Shown here: in pieces, positions 10,181 through 22,704 of the stretch
Layout of the letters: the number at the start of each line of letters is the position of its first letter
Position numbering within the stretch: position 1 is the first letter of the stretch
Assembly (NCBI GenBank): GCA_021234155.1
Contig: JAJEKV010000014.1
Span: 4,421,563-4,485,562, forward strand
Direction of reading: 5' to 3'
Source of the DNA: Isoetes taiwanensis
Lineage: Eukaryota > Streptophyta > Lycopodiopsida > Isoetales > Isoetaceae
DNA: 64,000 nt
The notes under the pieces: generated by a model
Databases searched by the model: none
The model's input: only the letters and a program-made list of their open reading frames with translations
What the model was told of the DNA's origin: nothing
Made by a program: the position numbers and the translations under genes

Positions 10181-12578
10181 TCAGCAGGGCGTGGCAGGAG
10201 AATTGGGTCTACTTCCTGTCTCAGGTGTGTTGTCTACTTGAGTTGAGAAGACATACTGTCTCAATAACTCCACAACCTCACTTATGTCTGGCCTGTCTTC
10301 AGAACAATTTTGAGTGCACAATTTTATTGTCTCCAAGATCCTCTTGAGATCCTTAACCTGGAAAGCACTTATCCGTGAATCTAGCAAGCTTTCTGGCATT
10401 TCAAATTGACCTTTAGCCCAGTCAAGTAGAAAGCAATCTTCACTGAGAGCTTTTCTCCCTGTTATCAGTTCTAACAAAATTATTCCAAAGCTATAAATAT
10501 CACTTTTCTCTGTATACACGCCAGTTCTGAGAAAATGTGGATCAATATATCCAAGAGATCCATAAAGATGGGTACTACGTGGATGAAAATAATCCTCTCT
10601 ATTGTGCCTTGAAATGCCATAATCTGCTAGTTTAGCAAAACGTTCTCTAGTTAGAAGCACATTTGCAGACTTTAAATTTCGATGTAGAATTGGAGGATTG
10701 GATACGTTGTGAAGATACTCCAGCGCGATAGCAACTTCAAGTGCAATCCTAATCCTGGTATTCCAAGATAGAGATGAGGCATTATTGGGTTGTCCATGCA
10801 GATGATGTTCTAAACTTCCGTTGCCTATGTATTCAAAGACCAGCATTTGCTCCCCTGCAATAGTTTGAAAAATCTTAGTATGATTATGTGTGGATTTGCA
10901 TGCATGAAATTTGTCAAAATTGCTTGCCTTGGTCTGCAGAGAAAGCGAGCAGTTTCACAAGATGTGCATGATTCACTCTCGAGAACATGGTAATCTTCTC
11001 GAAAAACTCTGCTTCATTCTGTCTTGCAAAAGACCTCTTCACTGCCACTCTCACTCCATCAAACTCACCAAGATAAACAAGTCCAAAGCTTCCCCTGCCC
11101 ATAGTGCTTGAGAAGCTGTGAGTGGCACGATCTATGTCTGACATAGGTAAGCACTTAACCCTTCCAATGCTGTGACGTATCAAAGCCACTGGTACAGTGT
11201 CTATGGTTGAACTTGTAGATATGCTACTAGGTTTTGAAGGAATGGGAACATAACTCCTCCCCTTCATCAGGCCAAATATGAGAATTCCGCAACACAAACC
11301 ACCTGCTACAAATGCAGCCACAGAGGCTCCAGCTATAATGCCAGCAATTCCAGCACTAGACATTTCTAAGATAGATGAAACTTGCCTGTGTTTGGATTCA
11401 TCAACTAAAAGATTAGATGAATGAGCAGGAGCAGGTGCAGGAACATGAAGAAAATGTATGGAAGGCGGCGGCGCCACAATGCCTTCATCATCCTCCAAGA
11501 GCATGACACGAACATCATCTAAAAATGGTCCACAACCCCCATCAGTTAGGCTTCTGAAGGTGATGTTTGTAAGCTCTGCTTCAGCCCTGAACATAAAGCT
11601 CTTGCTTGTCCATCCCATGATCTCTGGACTGCATCCTGAGCTATTGAAGCTATAAACCCTTACCTCTGGATTTGCTGGAAAAGTCCCCACGCTTAATGTT
11701 TTAACAGGGTCCCCACAATCTGTGTTAGCAGCCATTAGAAAACTGACAAAATATGTAGATCTGACTCTAGTACTGATCAACTGGCTAATGGCACCAGGTA
11801 TGCTATACCCGTTAAGATGCATACTTAACCTTCCTTGCACAATCTGCTTCGCAGGCCCATATATTTGCACTTGGCCCTCATCTATGCTCCAAAAACAGGA
11901 GGCATACACGCTGCCTGGAATCACCTCTATGTAACTCTGCACCCTTGATAAATAATCGAAGCTGGAAAGTTCAAATCCTCCATTGGGTACGAGATTTCCT
12001 TCGCCAGAAGAGGTATTTCCAACTAAGCTAGCATTCAGCTGCACAGATGGATCCACCAAGCCCAGGATCTTGGATCTGTTGCTATTTTCGGGTAACAGAA
12101 TGGCGGAGTGCCAAGAAAATGCTGAAGAATCCAAAAACGATGAATAATCCATGGCAAGGTACATACCCAAATCGCTGTATATGCTTGAGCTTCCAGTATC
12201 GATGTTCCATTTTTGTGCTTTCACATCTAAGCAAGTGGAAACGATGACGGAAGAGGGCTGCGCTTCCAGGCAAAAACTTGAGGAGGATGAAGGCTTCTCC
12301 ACGGTGATGGATCTGCTTGTGAAGTCGTAAATCCATAGCTGGTTTGCATATGTAGGAATCCGGCAGGTTGAGAAAAACACATTCGAACCTGATTTTAGTG
12401 TGTCGTTCGCTGTCATGCATAAAGCTGGGCATGTCGGAACCCCGTATTTTGCATCGGACATTATCCAGGATAATCCGGCGCTGCCATCGCTGCTTTTTGT
12501 CAAGGCAAACAACAATGCAGCGATCAGATGAAATCCTAGCAGTAGCCTCGCCATGTCTGTTTGAGCACAACAGAGCAT
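10181..12578 (-). CDS. Receptor-like kinase with ricin-type and DUF642-type ectodomain; catalytic motifs altered
   Basis: Two exons (12578-10928 and 10854-10181) encode about 774 residues. A start at Met9 (12554) gives a cleaner signal peptide (MARLLLGFHLIAALLFAL). Order: signal peptide ~9-33; ricin-B/QxW-like region ~38-145 (NQLWIYD, AQKWNI, paired Cys); DUF642 or choice-of-anchor-C-like galactose-binding fold ~195-361 (NGGFE, VKTLSVG, MGWTSKSF, GPFLDDVRV); Pro-rich linker; membrane segment ~408-438; kinase domain ~488-752. The kinase keeps the Gly loop GRGSFG (494-499), the VAVK lysine (514) and activation-segment and F-helix motifs. HRD is HRN (catalytic Asp610 replaced by Asn) and DFG is DYG (628-630), so phosphotransfer is doubtful and a pseudokinase or scaffold role is likely. 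It probably sits at the plasma membrane and binds wall carbohydrate outside (inference). No internal stop is seen. Confidence 0.85.
10855..10927 (-). other. GC-AG intron (73 bp) of the receptor-like gene
   Basis: Read on the minus strand, exon 1 ends CAGACCAAG|GCAAGC and exon 2 begins TTGCAG|GGGAGCAA. The join gives ...SADQGEQMLVFEY, the expected subdomain V hinge of plant receptor kinases. No GT donor gives this join, so it is a non-canonical GC-AG intron, with the strong AAG|GCAAG context typical of that class. Confidence 0.8.
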
Positions 12579-12773
12579 TTCGTTTCTGCAATAATATCAA
12601 CGGCTCCCTCCAGAAGATTGCCTTTTGGACGAATCAAGCTTGTCAGGATTTTAAATAACTGGAAACGTCTCCAAGGCAAGCAAAAAGTTCCATATTGTAT
12701 TTCCAAAATCATTGGGCCACTCAAGAGTTCTAATAACTTGAAAAGGTGGATCTCCTAGATGTCTCCCCACATT

Positions 12774-12830
12774 TAGCATTACAAGAAATTTATGACGGCA
12801 GCTATGGCCACCCCGAATATTTCTCTCTAT
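12774..12830. repeat. CACTA-like terminal fragment (decayed)
   Basis: CATTACAAGAAATTTATGAC followed by a G/C palindrome-like core and ATTTCT resembles plant CACTA transposon ends (CACTACAAGAAA). Two better copies lie at 43043-43090 and 43247-43293. No partner end or transposase is seen nearby. Confidence 0.45.
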
Positions 12831-12879
12831 CGATTTTCATCTATTAGGGAAGTGACTTCCCTCTATTGGCTCATTTACT

Positions 12880-13335
12880 AATTAGAACTCCGTTTACCCT
12901 AGCTTCTATGAAGATTCTCTTAGGTGCCATAGGGATTCCCATGCTTCTCGTACGATTCCTCTAGGTTCTCCATAATTCTCTTATGATTTTGTTGGGTTCC
13001 CCAAGATTCTATAAAGATTATCGCATTCTCTTAACATTCTAATGCATTTTCTAATATTCTATAAAAGTTCCCCTAGATTCTCTAAGATTCTATCAAGATC
13101 CTCCCAGATGCTCTAACTTTCCTCTAGATTCTCTTAAATACCAGAAGATTCTCCAGTATTATATAAAGGTTCCCACATATTCTCAAAGATTCTACCAAGT
13201 TTCTCTAGGGTTCTCTAAGATTCTATAAGGATTCTTTTAGAGTCTCTTAAGATTTGTCTAAATTCCTAAAGATTCTCTCAAGATTCCTCTAGATTCTGTA
13301 AGGTTCTTGGAATATTTCACATAGATTCTCTAAGA
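12880..13335. repeat. Degenerate minisatellite built on GATTCTCTAAG/AGATTCTATAA
   Basis: Some 25 diverged copies of a ~16-18 bp unit (GATTCTCTAAGATTCTAT-type, alternating with CCTCTAG) follow one another without coding potential. Confidence 0.8.
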
Positions 13336-13639
13336 TTCCATGAAGATTCTCCATTTTGATTACATTGGCTCCAATGGCATTGAAACAATGGCAAATTGGG
13401 TTTTTTTTCCTCATCGTGTGAAGTTCTCATTTGCTGCCTTTGATTGAAAAAGTATTCATGTAGTTGTATTTCGGTCTTGTCATTGAACCATGATTTATAC
13501 ATGCATATGTTTAGAGCAAAGTAATTGGATTGTGCTGGACTCATTCTATGATGGACAATCTATGGAATGTTGTATGCGAATGTACGCAGGAGCTTACCTC
13601 CATTCCAATTCCTAGGATGGGTCCTATAGCATATCAAGT

Positions 13640-16600
13640 GGCCGATAGAAGAGGAATATCCCTAAAAAGAATAGAGCAAACTACGCTGAAGGGAGGAACA
13701 AGGAGAAAACAAAATGAAGAGAGAGAGTGGCAGAATAGGATGGCTACAATAGATCAGGAAAATGGGACAAACAAAAAGGCTAGGCAAGATGGATGGAGTG
13801 ACCAGGGATAAGTAGAGCCAAGGGAAACCCCCAGGCAAAACAAGAGGTTAGGGAGAAATGACAAATAAGAAACGGAAGAACTAAAATGAAACAAAAGGCT
13901 AAGTGAACAAGTAAAAGAGAAGGCAAAACGGAACAACCTAGAAAAGAGTAAAAGAACAAATACTAGCAGAGAAAAGGAGAAAAACACGACTGAACAAACC
14001 AAATACACAGAGTAAAAACGTAAAATAAGTGGGACAAAAGATTAGAAAAGACCAACAAGAAATGCTAAAGCAATAGGAAGTTGATGGTACAAATTTGAAA
14101 TAAAAAATGACAAGAAAAACTCAGATCAAGCATGTCAAACAAGTTGAACTGAGTAAGAAAGCTAACGGGTTACCGAGGCAATGAGAACGTCGCAGACAAA
14201 CTCAGCAAACAATGACAAAGTAGATTGAGTATAACCTAACAAAGCCAACATACATGAGATAAGACCCCAAAGCTGCAAGCATATCTGGCAACCAACCATA
14301 CAAACGAAAGAGCGCCAAAGAATAAAAGGAATGAATAGAGAAAAATGATGCAACATGACGCCGTCCGAAAAGACAAAACGAAGAGAATAAAAGGGGGTAA
14401 TAGAGCAAAACAAAGAATAGATTAAAGGAGCAAAAAAGAAAAAGGAAACGAAGAACAGAGGACAAGATGCGAAAAAATGACACAGCCTAAAGGAGCAAAT
14501 GAGATAAATCTGAAGATATGACCGAGGGAACATTGGACACTAGAGAAAATGTAACGAAAGAGAGAATGGAGAAAATGTAACAAAGCATGGAAAAATGAGT
14601 GAGACCCATGGTGCTAAACTAAAACCCAGTAAAGAGTCAAATAAAGGCAAATAGGAAACAAATAAGAAACAATGGATTAACTGATACCAAACTATAACAA
14701 AAAAGGAAAAGGTGACAATGTAGCAACTCAAAAAAGATGGGAGAAGAGGTATAACTGAAGTGACCAAGGTCAAACGAGAAAATGGAGCAAACACAGGAGA
14801 CAAAGTATATGATAGCAATGAAAATGAAATGAATTAAGCAATAACTTGAAAGTTGACGAACAAGCAATAGCTTGAAAATTGACGGAATAAAAGGAAGGAG
14901 GTCAAATGGGAGAAACAGGGTACGAATAAAAAAGACCAAACAAGAAGGCATGTGAGATATAGAGAAGACATGATCAAGCAAGAGACATAGAGAAGACACG
15001 AGACAACTAATATTGCAACAAAGTATGTGAGAAAAATTCACATGAACCACCATAAAAGAAGTAAAACCACAACAACAAAATGCCAGAGGGGAACAAAATG
15101 CCAGAGGGGCTATAAAACCAACATACGCCAACTAGAAAACTGGAGCAAAAAGAGGAACTGGATCCCAACAGAACAAGGAGTCAATCAAATCGAGTGACAA
15201 CTCTAGAGGAAAAAGACCAAGGAATGGATGAAAAGAGCTCGTGGAAGAGGATAATATTAGATAAAAGAACTAGGTCTAAGAAGAAACCATACCGTACGGA
15301 GTTATAGGGCAGAACATGATGAGTAAAGGGAAATAAGACGAGTGAAATGGAACAACAAATAATAGTCAAGATGAATGCAGAGGAAAAAGATATTAAAGAA
15401 TGAAATAAAAGTAAAATAAAATATGGTAACAAGTTGCAAGAGGGAACTGAGTCGAATTGGGCGAAAAAAGGGCCAAGGGTGCAAATAAACAAACCAGGCG
15501 GATAAAACCGAATACTAAATATGACCCATATGGAATATTTGATAACACAAGCTTGAAGGGGCAACTGCAATAAACATGTTAGTAGAAAGAATCAACAGGA
15601 AGTGAAGGGCTAATAGAATAAATAATGGACCACAAGAAGCAATGGGATAAATCAAGAACAAAAAGAAGGGAATGGAGCATATGAAGTACCAAAGATCCAG
15701 AAGATAGAGAGAAACAAAGGGAAAGGATTAATGTGGCAAAGGCCTAAAGGAGCTAACTAGAACTACAGAACCTTGATGTGACCATGACACGCGAAACATT
15801 GAGCACTCAAATTTTGACACCGTGGCCAAAGATAACAAATAGTAAGCGAGCAATGGCACCAGAAGCATAGGCAAAGTGTCATGGAGCCATGGAGTAAATA
15901 GGAATAAGAAAATGAGAGATAATAGAAATATACAAAAGAAATGGAAGTGACGAGGCAAATGAAAATAGTACCAAATGAAAATACAAGCACGTCAGAATGG
16001 AGAGAGTGGACCACCTTCATGCAAAATACAACAAACTACCAAATCACGTAACGATATAATACCAACAAGCAATAACTGTGAATCTCATAACTTGCGAAAG
16101 AAGACCAATAAAATCCTTCTAAACCTTCCTTTCACCCCCCAAAATGTTTACTTAAACAAGTATTCCAAAAGCAACCACATTCCAACGAAGTGAAATTAAC
16201 TTACGACACAAACACCATCAAATGCAACGTCCAAAGTTAGAGAAAAACCAGGGGCCATTGCAAAATGCAAGAAATCATATAAGGGGCATCAAATGCAACA
16301 TATGAGGTTAGAGAAATTATATACGGGGCCTTTTGAATGCAAAAACCATCAAATGCAATGTCTGAGATTAGAGAAAATTAAGGGGCATTTCAAATGCAAA
16401 AAACTGGGGGTCGAACCTTAATCAAGATGCATGCAACCATCCATCTCTACCAATAAAGCAACGGCCATAAGAATGTCGATATCCACTGATGACTGGAGAC
16501 GGAACTATGTCTATGGAGATTCGTGGGCTCCTGAACGACAAAAAATGACCACTTGGTCTTGCGTAGGCATGTTATTAATGCAAATACCCCCTGAGAAGCT

Positions 16601-17650
16601 CATCAAGAGGAGTTAGAACAAATAAAATACCGATGCTAAATGTACCATAATCACGTCACAAATGAGGTGCAATTACTCCTCAGGAAAAGCAAAGAACTAG
16701 ACTTCAACCTACATACCTCAGATCGTAAAACAACAACTATCCCACAAATAGTTTTGGCACCCCTAGTCAAAAAAAAAAAAAAAATCGGAATAGCGCACAC
16801 GTAGATGCAATAGTAGTAGAAAAGGATTGTAAAAGGAAAAAGATCATAGTTGTTGACCCGAGAACGAACTTAAAAAACGCTAGCGGGAATGCAATGTGAA
16901 AGAAACCATAGCCCGGAGACAAAAGAACCATGTGAAGCGCACACAAGAACCAAGGGGCGTGAACCAACAAGCTTAAAGGAGCGATATGAAAAACTGTCAA
17001 ACCAATGGGAAATGCATAAACCCATCGAAGCAAGTAAAACCATCAGGCAAGCTAAAAGAACGAAAAAACAAATTCTTTACGCCTATATATATTATGAATC
17101 TCAAAAAAATAAAACTCATGTATACACAATGCATACCAGCCAAAATAGGGCAATATCACCTTCCAAGCAATGCTACGAGTACAACCACAAGATAATGGGA
17201 AAGAGAGCAATTCAAGATGGACCCTGACTAAAGAAATAATGGAGATAAAGACGCCACGGCCACTGGTTAAGCACCAAAAACGTAGAAAACAACTGAGCAA
17301 AGGAACTCAAACTTCAAGAAACAAATTAACTTTAAAAGGGGAACCCATTATGCGCGAAACACCAACTTTAAAATGCCGAACAATGGAGCAAGGAAACTAT
17401 ATCTTATAAAAAGGAACAATGTAAAATCAGTAGAGGGATGAAACCGCTATGAAAGACCACTCGAATACTCTGGGATGGGCAAAACCATGCTAAGCACGGA
17501 GACCATGGGGCAAGGAACAGAATAAAAAAAAAACAAGGGAGAAAAAGGAACAAGATCATAGAGGCCACCATGAAAAATTATAAAAACAAAAGAAAAAATT
17601 AAAAAGAAGGGCACCGATACCCAGTATCCCACCATTAAGCAACTGCGGCA
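13640..17650. repeat. 4-kb A-rich, T-poor non-coding tract
   Basis: The plus strand is strongly A/G-rich with few T over about 4 kb. It yields many minus-strand Phe/Ser/Leu-rich pseudo-frames that overlap one another and resemble no protein. Similar composition recurs at 24440-26060. It may be the internal region of a large non-autonomous retroelement or a purine-biased expansion. No terminal repeats were found. Confidence 0.5.
16205..16410. repeat. Short tandem array, ~70-bp unit
   Basis: Three to four diverged repeats of CATCAAATGCAA...GGTTAGAGAAA...GGGGC lie within the A-rich tract. Confidence 0.7.
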
Positions 17651-17682
17651 GAGGCAGAGGCGGTTGCAAGCCACCGCCAGAG

Positions 17683-17835
17683 AATAGAATAGAATAGAAT
17701 AGGTTTTTAGCGTCCACGGAGACCAATTGGCCTATGGGACCCAAACAAAAGAGCGAAGAAGCATATTACTTGCGAGATTAAAAACCCCCCACCAAGGGTT
17801 TTCGAGGGAAAACCTTAGCATAATAAGCCTCGCCG
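17683..17835 (-). repeat. LINE 1 structured 3' tail
   Basis: On the minus strand: GCTTATTATGC, then GGTTTTCCCTCGAAAACCC and GGGGGGTTTTTAATC, then TAATATGCTTC, then GGGTCCCATAGGCC AATTGGTCT (terminal hairpin), GGACG and (ATAGA)n. The same order of blocks closes the LINE tails at 28450-28600, 49160-49275 and 49455-49565. Confidence 0.7.
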
Positions 17836-20800
17836 GCACACCGCATACAATTGCATAGGGCGGTTCAATACCGTCCCCGTAGGACACAAACGAAGTCCGT
17901 GCATCCATAACCTCCGAGAGGTATGACCCCAACAAACCCACCGACGCCGTAGCCAATAACGATGCAACGGCCGGCCGCACTAGTAATCGAACATATCGCC
18001 TCGGATATGGGCAAATCTTTGGGCAGGTCCGGAGGGCATGACATTCATCCTCAATCGCTACCGGTGGCAACACCGGCAAAGCCTTTGCTCCCGTGCTTCA
18101 CGAGCCCAACGCCCTGTTTCAATGCGGAGGCGATGTGCCCCCGTGCGAATGGAAGCTATAAGCCTGCGTTTCTTCATGGGTAGCTGGGTGTACAAGTACT
18201 GGTGTGGGCCTCTTGTGAGCCTAGGATTGACTTGCTGCTGATAGTGTGCCAGCTTAACATGTGTCAGAGCCTCTGCATCCCACAGCCTGCGAAGGAAAGT
18301 AGCATCAAGGTATAGTTTAAGTGCCTCGCGATCTTTCTTTGTCCCGACACGGACACATCCGCTTTTGCTGCACACCCCGTGAGAACCACCGCACGCTTGT
18401 CTTTCCAGCAGGATTTCAGGCGTTGGGGACCCATTGCCGTGGCCAAAGCAAAGCATGGGCAAGCGTGTATCAGCCATAGCGACCACCTTTTGGAAGTAAA
18501 CGATATGGCGTTCCAATGCAGCCCGTTGAAGGGGTAGAAATCCTGTCTCCTGGAGTAGGATCTGGTACGGAACTGTGGACTTCACCCCCAGGGCCCGTGC
18601 CAAGAAGGCCTTCTGCACCTGCTCGAGGTCATTCCAGGTGTTGAGGGATATCACTGGACCCCAAACTTCTGCCCCATACAAAAGGGCCGGCTCAACCAAG
18701 GCCCGAAACAAATGTGACTGGTGACCCCAGGCATACAACTTCTCGCCTTTGTGGTCATTTGTTCTCGCATGGCATATAGTGCTTTCCAACCCGCAGTGAC
18801 CCGCAACCTGATAGCCGCATCCCAATGGGTGGTAGTTGAGAACTCAATCCCCAAGTACTTGTAGGTCGGAGCCACCTCTACCTCTTGCCCCTGGTAAGTG
18901 AATGTGGGAAGCCTTGGTCGACGGGATGATGCAACTAGCGACACCCTAGTTTTGGCCAAGTTAACTTGCATGCCGCTGAATTGGCAAAAGTGTCAAGAGC
19001 ATCCAGTGGCGTTGCATGTCCTCTGGAGTATAGGCCATGAGGTTGACATCGCCAAGATATATGAGTTGCCGGATTGTGTGATGCATGATATGTGCGCCCG
19101 CACCTCCATGCTCGTCAGAGCCAATCTTCCAACCGACAATGTACGTGCCAAAGAGTGTGGGGGGAGAGGGGGCAACCCCGACGACTCCAATGCTACCGGT
19201 CACCTACGGCTGTCTTTGATGTGATACGGCCCGAGCATGCCTCGCATGCAGCCTATATACTTTGCATTCTCCCAAAGTCCGGGGGTCCCCGGTGCCCGCA
19301 ATCGCCCCATAGCTTATTGCGGGTAATGCGTGGTCGAATGCCTTTGCAAAATCCACGAAAACAACAATGCAGGTGTTCTCGCCGGCGATTCCTCGCTATC
19401 TTCAATCAATGTCGCAGAGTGAAGATATGATCAATGGTGGAATGTCCGGGCGAAAAACCTGCACCATGTAAGAGCTTCGCACCTCCGTTTCCTCTGCCCA
19501 TATTGTCGGCCGCTACTCAAGGATGCCGATAACATTTTGCAAAGAGAGAGCCGACCATAATAGTGCGGTAGTTGGGGACATTGAGGGTCCCCCGCTTTGT
19601 ATATGGGCACTACTCTACTAGTGGTCCATTAGCGTGGGGAAGCCTTCTCAATGCTTTATTGAACAATGCCGCGAGAGAAGGGCACCCGGGAGGCCCAGCC
19701 CATTTGAAAGCTCTGCACGCATGCCATCTAAATCTGCTGCCTTCCCATTAGCTAGGCGCCAGAGGGCGATGATGACATCCCCTCTGTGATAACCGTGAGC
19801 CATGCCTATCTGTGGAGGGATCGGTGCCCGCCTCCGGCCGGGTCATCTGGTTGTTGCAAAATCTTGTACCCATTGCTCGAGGTGATGTTCCCCGTATCTT
19901 GCAGGCTTGCTCAAGACCCTTCTCCGTAATGTCTGGGGTGCGGTCCAGGAGACCAAACATCCGTTCGATGCTCATGAGGTATCCGGCCTTCTTGTTCTTG
20001 AGAAAGGAACGGTATTGGCCCGGGACGGGCCGGGCTTAGAGATGGGATCGGACTTGCCTGGAGTGTCGCGTTTGAGCTCCCGACACTCATCATCAAACCA
20101 TCGGTTGCGGGGGAAGGTGGTGGTGCCTGAGGCTTGCCGTGAGCGGCCTCTCCCAAAGCATCTTTCTGCAGCCGTCAGAAGCAGGTGAGTCACCGAAAGC
20201 GCATTGTTCTTGAAGTGTGGGGAGTTGCGGCCGGTCCCGCCGATCATGCTCAAGCGGTGGGCATAGGTCCCCGCGACGGCCGAGTCCAGCGCACTGGGCA
20301 CCCAAAGGTGTTGAGGCGTGGGTGCACGGGGAGCTTCCCACTGGAGATGCATGAACAGGGGCCGGTGGTCGGAGTCTACTTCCTCGTCCCGAGTGTCTGT
20401 CCCGATGGAAAAATGAGTAACCAGGGCGCAGACCCCGTTCCTCAACCAGCGGATAATCCACCACACCGGAGCCGCCCCTTGGTTCTCCACTGTCTACAAG
20501 TCTACGCAAGAATGGAAGGCGGCCATTGCACCAACCCATTACTGATAACCGGGTCAAAGATACTACCCAAAGAACAAAGAATCGCGCCGCCATAGCGCCT
20601 TGAAATATGGTCACGTCATCGATATATCCTTGACCAAGCCACCTCTGCGGGGTTCACCAAAGACGCCCTCTGCGCCGGGGCTCAAATTTTGGAACACCGC
20701 TCGGCTCACGTGTCGTGCATTAAAGTCGCCAAGCAACATAACCCCGCCTAACCGTTTGTCTTCCAGATATGTCATCATATAGATCGACATAAGGCTCCAA

Positions 20801-21165
20801 TCGATCCACATCCGAATGAGTGTTATAAAAGTTGCTCGGCATGTGGAAAGTAGCATGTTTGCTATGAGTATAGTGTCGCCATCGCCATGCCGCACGCGCA
20901 CCCACAAGTAGCGATTGTACTGTACGTTTTGTGCAACGAGGACGAAAGTGCCTCAAAGGTTGCACGGTAGTAGTGTGCAACCCCGCCATGCCCCCGCTTT
21001 GCCTCGGGTGCACTCATTGAACAATCGAAATACGATAGCCCGAGGTTCGGCAACCAGGTTCTGCATGCTCCCATGTTTCCATGAGGAAAAATGAGATCCA
21101 TATCCGCAATAGAGTTGAGATTCTTTTCTGCCAGTGGAAGCCCCCCGACAGTTCCAAGACACCAT
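17820..21165 (-). pseudogene. LINE 1 ORF2 (endonuclease and reverse transcriptase), decayed
   Basis: Starts with VSWNCRG (21165), the usual opening of an AP-endonuclease domain. HMPSNFYNTHSDVDRLEPYVDLYDD (in two overlapping frames) and MLLGDFNAR (near 20735) are endonuclease motifs. In the reverse transcriptase the catalytic YADD is replaced by YLGD within IRQLIYLGDVNLMAYTPEDM (near 19050). Downstream come NLAKTRVSLVASS and TYKYLGIEFSTTTHWDA, then GHQSHLFRALVEPALLYGAEVWGP and RLRIETGRWAREAREQRLCRCC, the conserved C-terminal part with the start of a Cys-rich motif. Several frame changes are needed, so it is not functional. Confidence 0.85.
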
Positions 21166-21179
21166 CCGGAGGCACGCCT

Positions 21180-22704
21180 TCCCTATTTGCCGGGCATTCG
21201 ATGTGGACGCCGATGATCCGGCCCGCTGCAGGGGGGAGCAGCGGTGCCCGCAGCTAGCCGAGCCGAGCCCGGAGCAGAGGGGTGCGAGGGGTACCGAGCA
21301 GCAGCAGCTAGCAGCAAAGCAGAGGTGGCAGCAGCCTCGGACGCATTGCCTCGGCTACCTCGCCAAGCCCGCCTGAAAATGTGAAGCTTGCCCCCACAAG
21401 GCCTGCAGCCCCCTTCGGACGGACGCCCCTCGGACCAGGGCCACCGCCACGGCTGGACTCCCGCATGCATCGGTGAGATCCTGTCAACATACGAGCAGCC
21501 CCTTCGCTTGTCTACTCGACGCAGATGGCCTCTCAGACTGCATGTCCGCCAATCGCGAAGGTGACAACACGCCGGGCGATTCGGGTAAGGCCGAGCCCCA
21601 AAGGCGGCCGCACTAGCAATTTGTACCGCTAGCCGAATGCCATTCGAGATAGGATCTCATCCTGAATGCTTTGGTGAGATCTTCCCGCCTCCTCCGAAGT
21701 CCACGCACCACCACATTATGGCGTCGGCGCGCCCTGCCCCCGCCGCCATCGAGTCGAGGGCAACATTAGTCGCCCCAGTGTGACGCCAAGGGCTGGAGGT
21801 GTGGGTCGCCACAAATGAGGGCGTGTGGTGTGCGAGATGGAGGAGGTGGTGGCGCCTCACCGCTTGCTTGGCGACTGCGGGCCGGGGGCACGCGGCGCTG
21901 GGCGCCCTCCTCGCAGCTGCCTCGGCCGCCGAGCTCCGAGCCTAGCTCCCCGCTGGAATCTCTCTTTGCCCGGCCAACTCATTTGTGCAAAGGCTTCGGT
22001 GTTCATGGACCCGAAGCACGGAGGCCGCACGCCTTGCCGGGCAATGGTTGCTTTGAGCTCCCGGATCTCCCCGATCTTGTGTCTCAGCCCTACTCTGCGG
22101 GGTTCTCCGGCTCTGCACGGTTGGCTTCGACGATGGCTCGGACGTTTAGACACAGCGATGGCATACCCTCGACTTCCGCTCGAGGCGGAAATAGTTGCCA
22201 TCAGATCCGCTCCCACACCCAGCTTGTGCATGCCATAGTCTCCACGGTGGTGAGGAGGGAATCCACGCCAGCTCGCAAGTCGGCAAGGCCCTCGCTTATC
22301 CTGCCTCTCAAAGTGGGCCAAAAGCGGCCCGCCTTCTAACCGCCTTTGATGCGGGTCTCCATGTTCAGAACTCATTTGCCTTTCCACCGCCAACTGTCTT
22401 TTGAGCACATGGGATGCCGAGGATTGTATCTCTCATTGTCAATCCCGCAATCCGGGTTCTGTTATTCTCGACTGTTCCTCCAAATTGTTTCATGGCCCTC
22501 GCTCATACTGTGTGTCGAGCTTGAGCAGCCTTCATCCATCTCCCGAGCCAATCTCGTAGATTGGGCCTTCGCCCGGGCTTCCCTCCTCATGGAAGAGGTT
22601 TCTCCCCTGTCTTTGTTATCTGACCGGGGCCGTTTTGGGCTGGCCCCTCCCCTGGTTCTCCCGTGGGCCGGGGGCTCAGCCGGGCTGGGAATGTCTCCCT
22701 CCAA
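21180..22704 (-). pseudogene. LINE 1 ORF1-like region, decayed
   Basis: Begins near 22704 with a Pro-rich stretch and SPKRPRSD...RGETSSMRREARAKAQ, which matches PRKRPRAD...KGETSSMKKEAQAKAH in the ORF1 of LINE 2 (near 32900-33000). That fixes it as the same protein. ORF1 proteins of LINEs bind element RNA. The rest is broken into several frames. Confidence 0.65.

Noticed and set aside
13754-17744. Many overlapping minus-strand frames rich in Phe, Ser and Leu
   Set aside because: They occur in several frames at once, have no domains and follow from the T-poor composition of the other strand.
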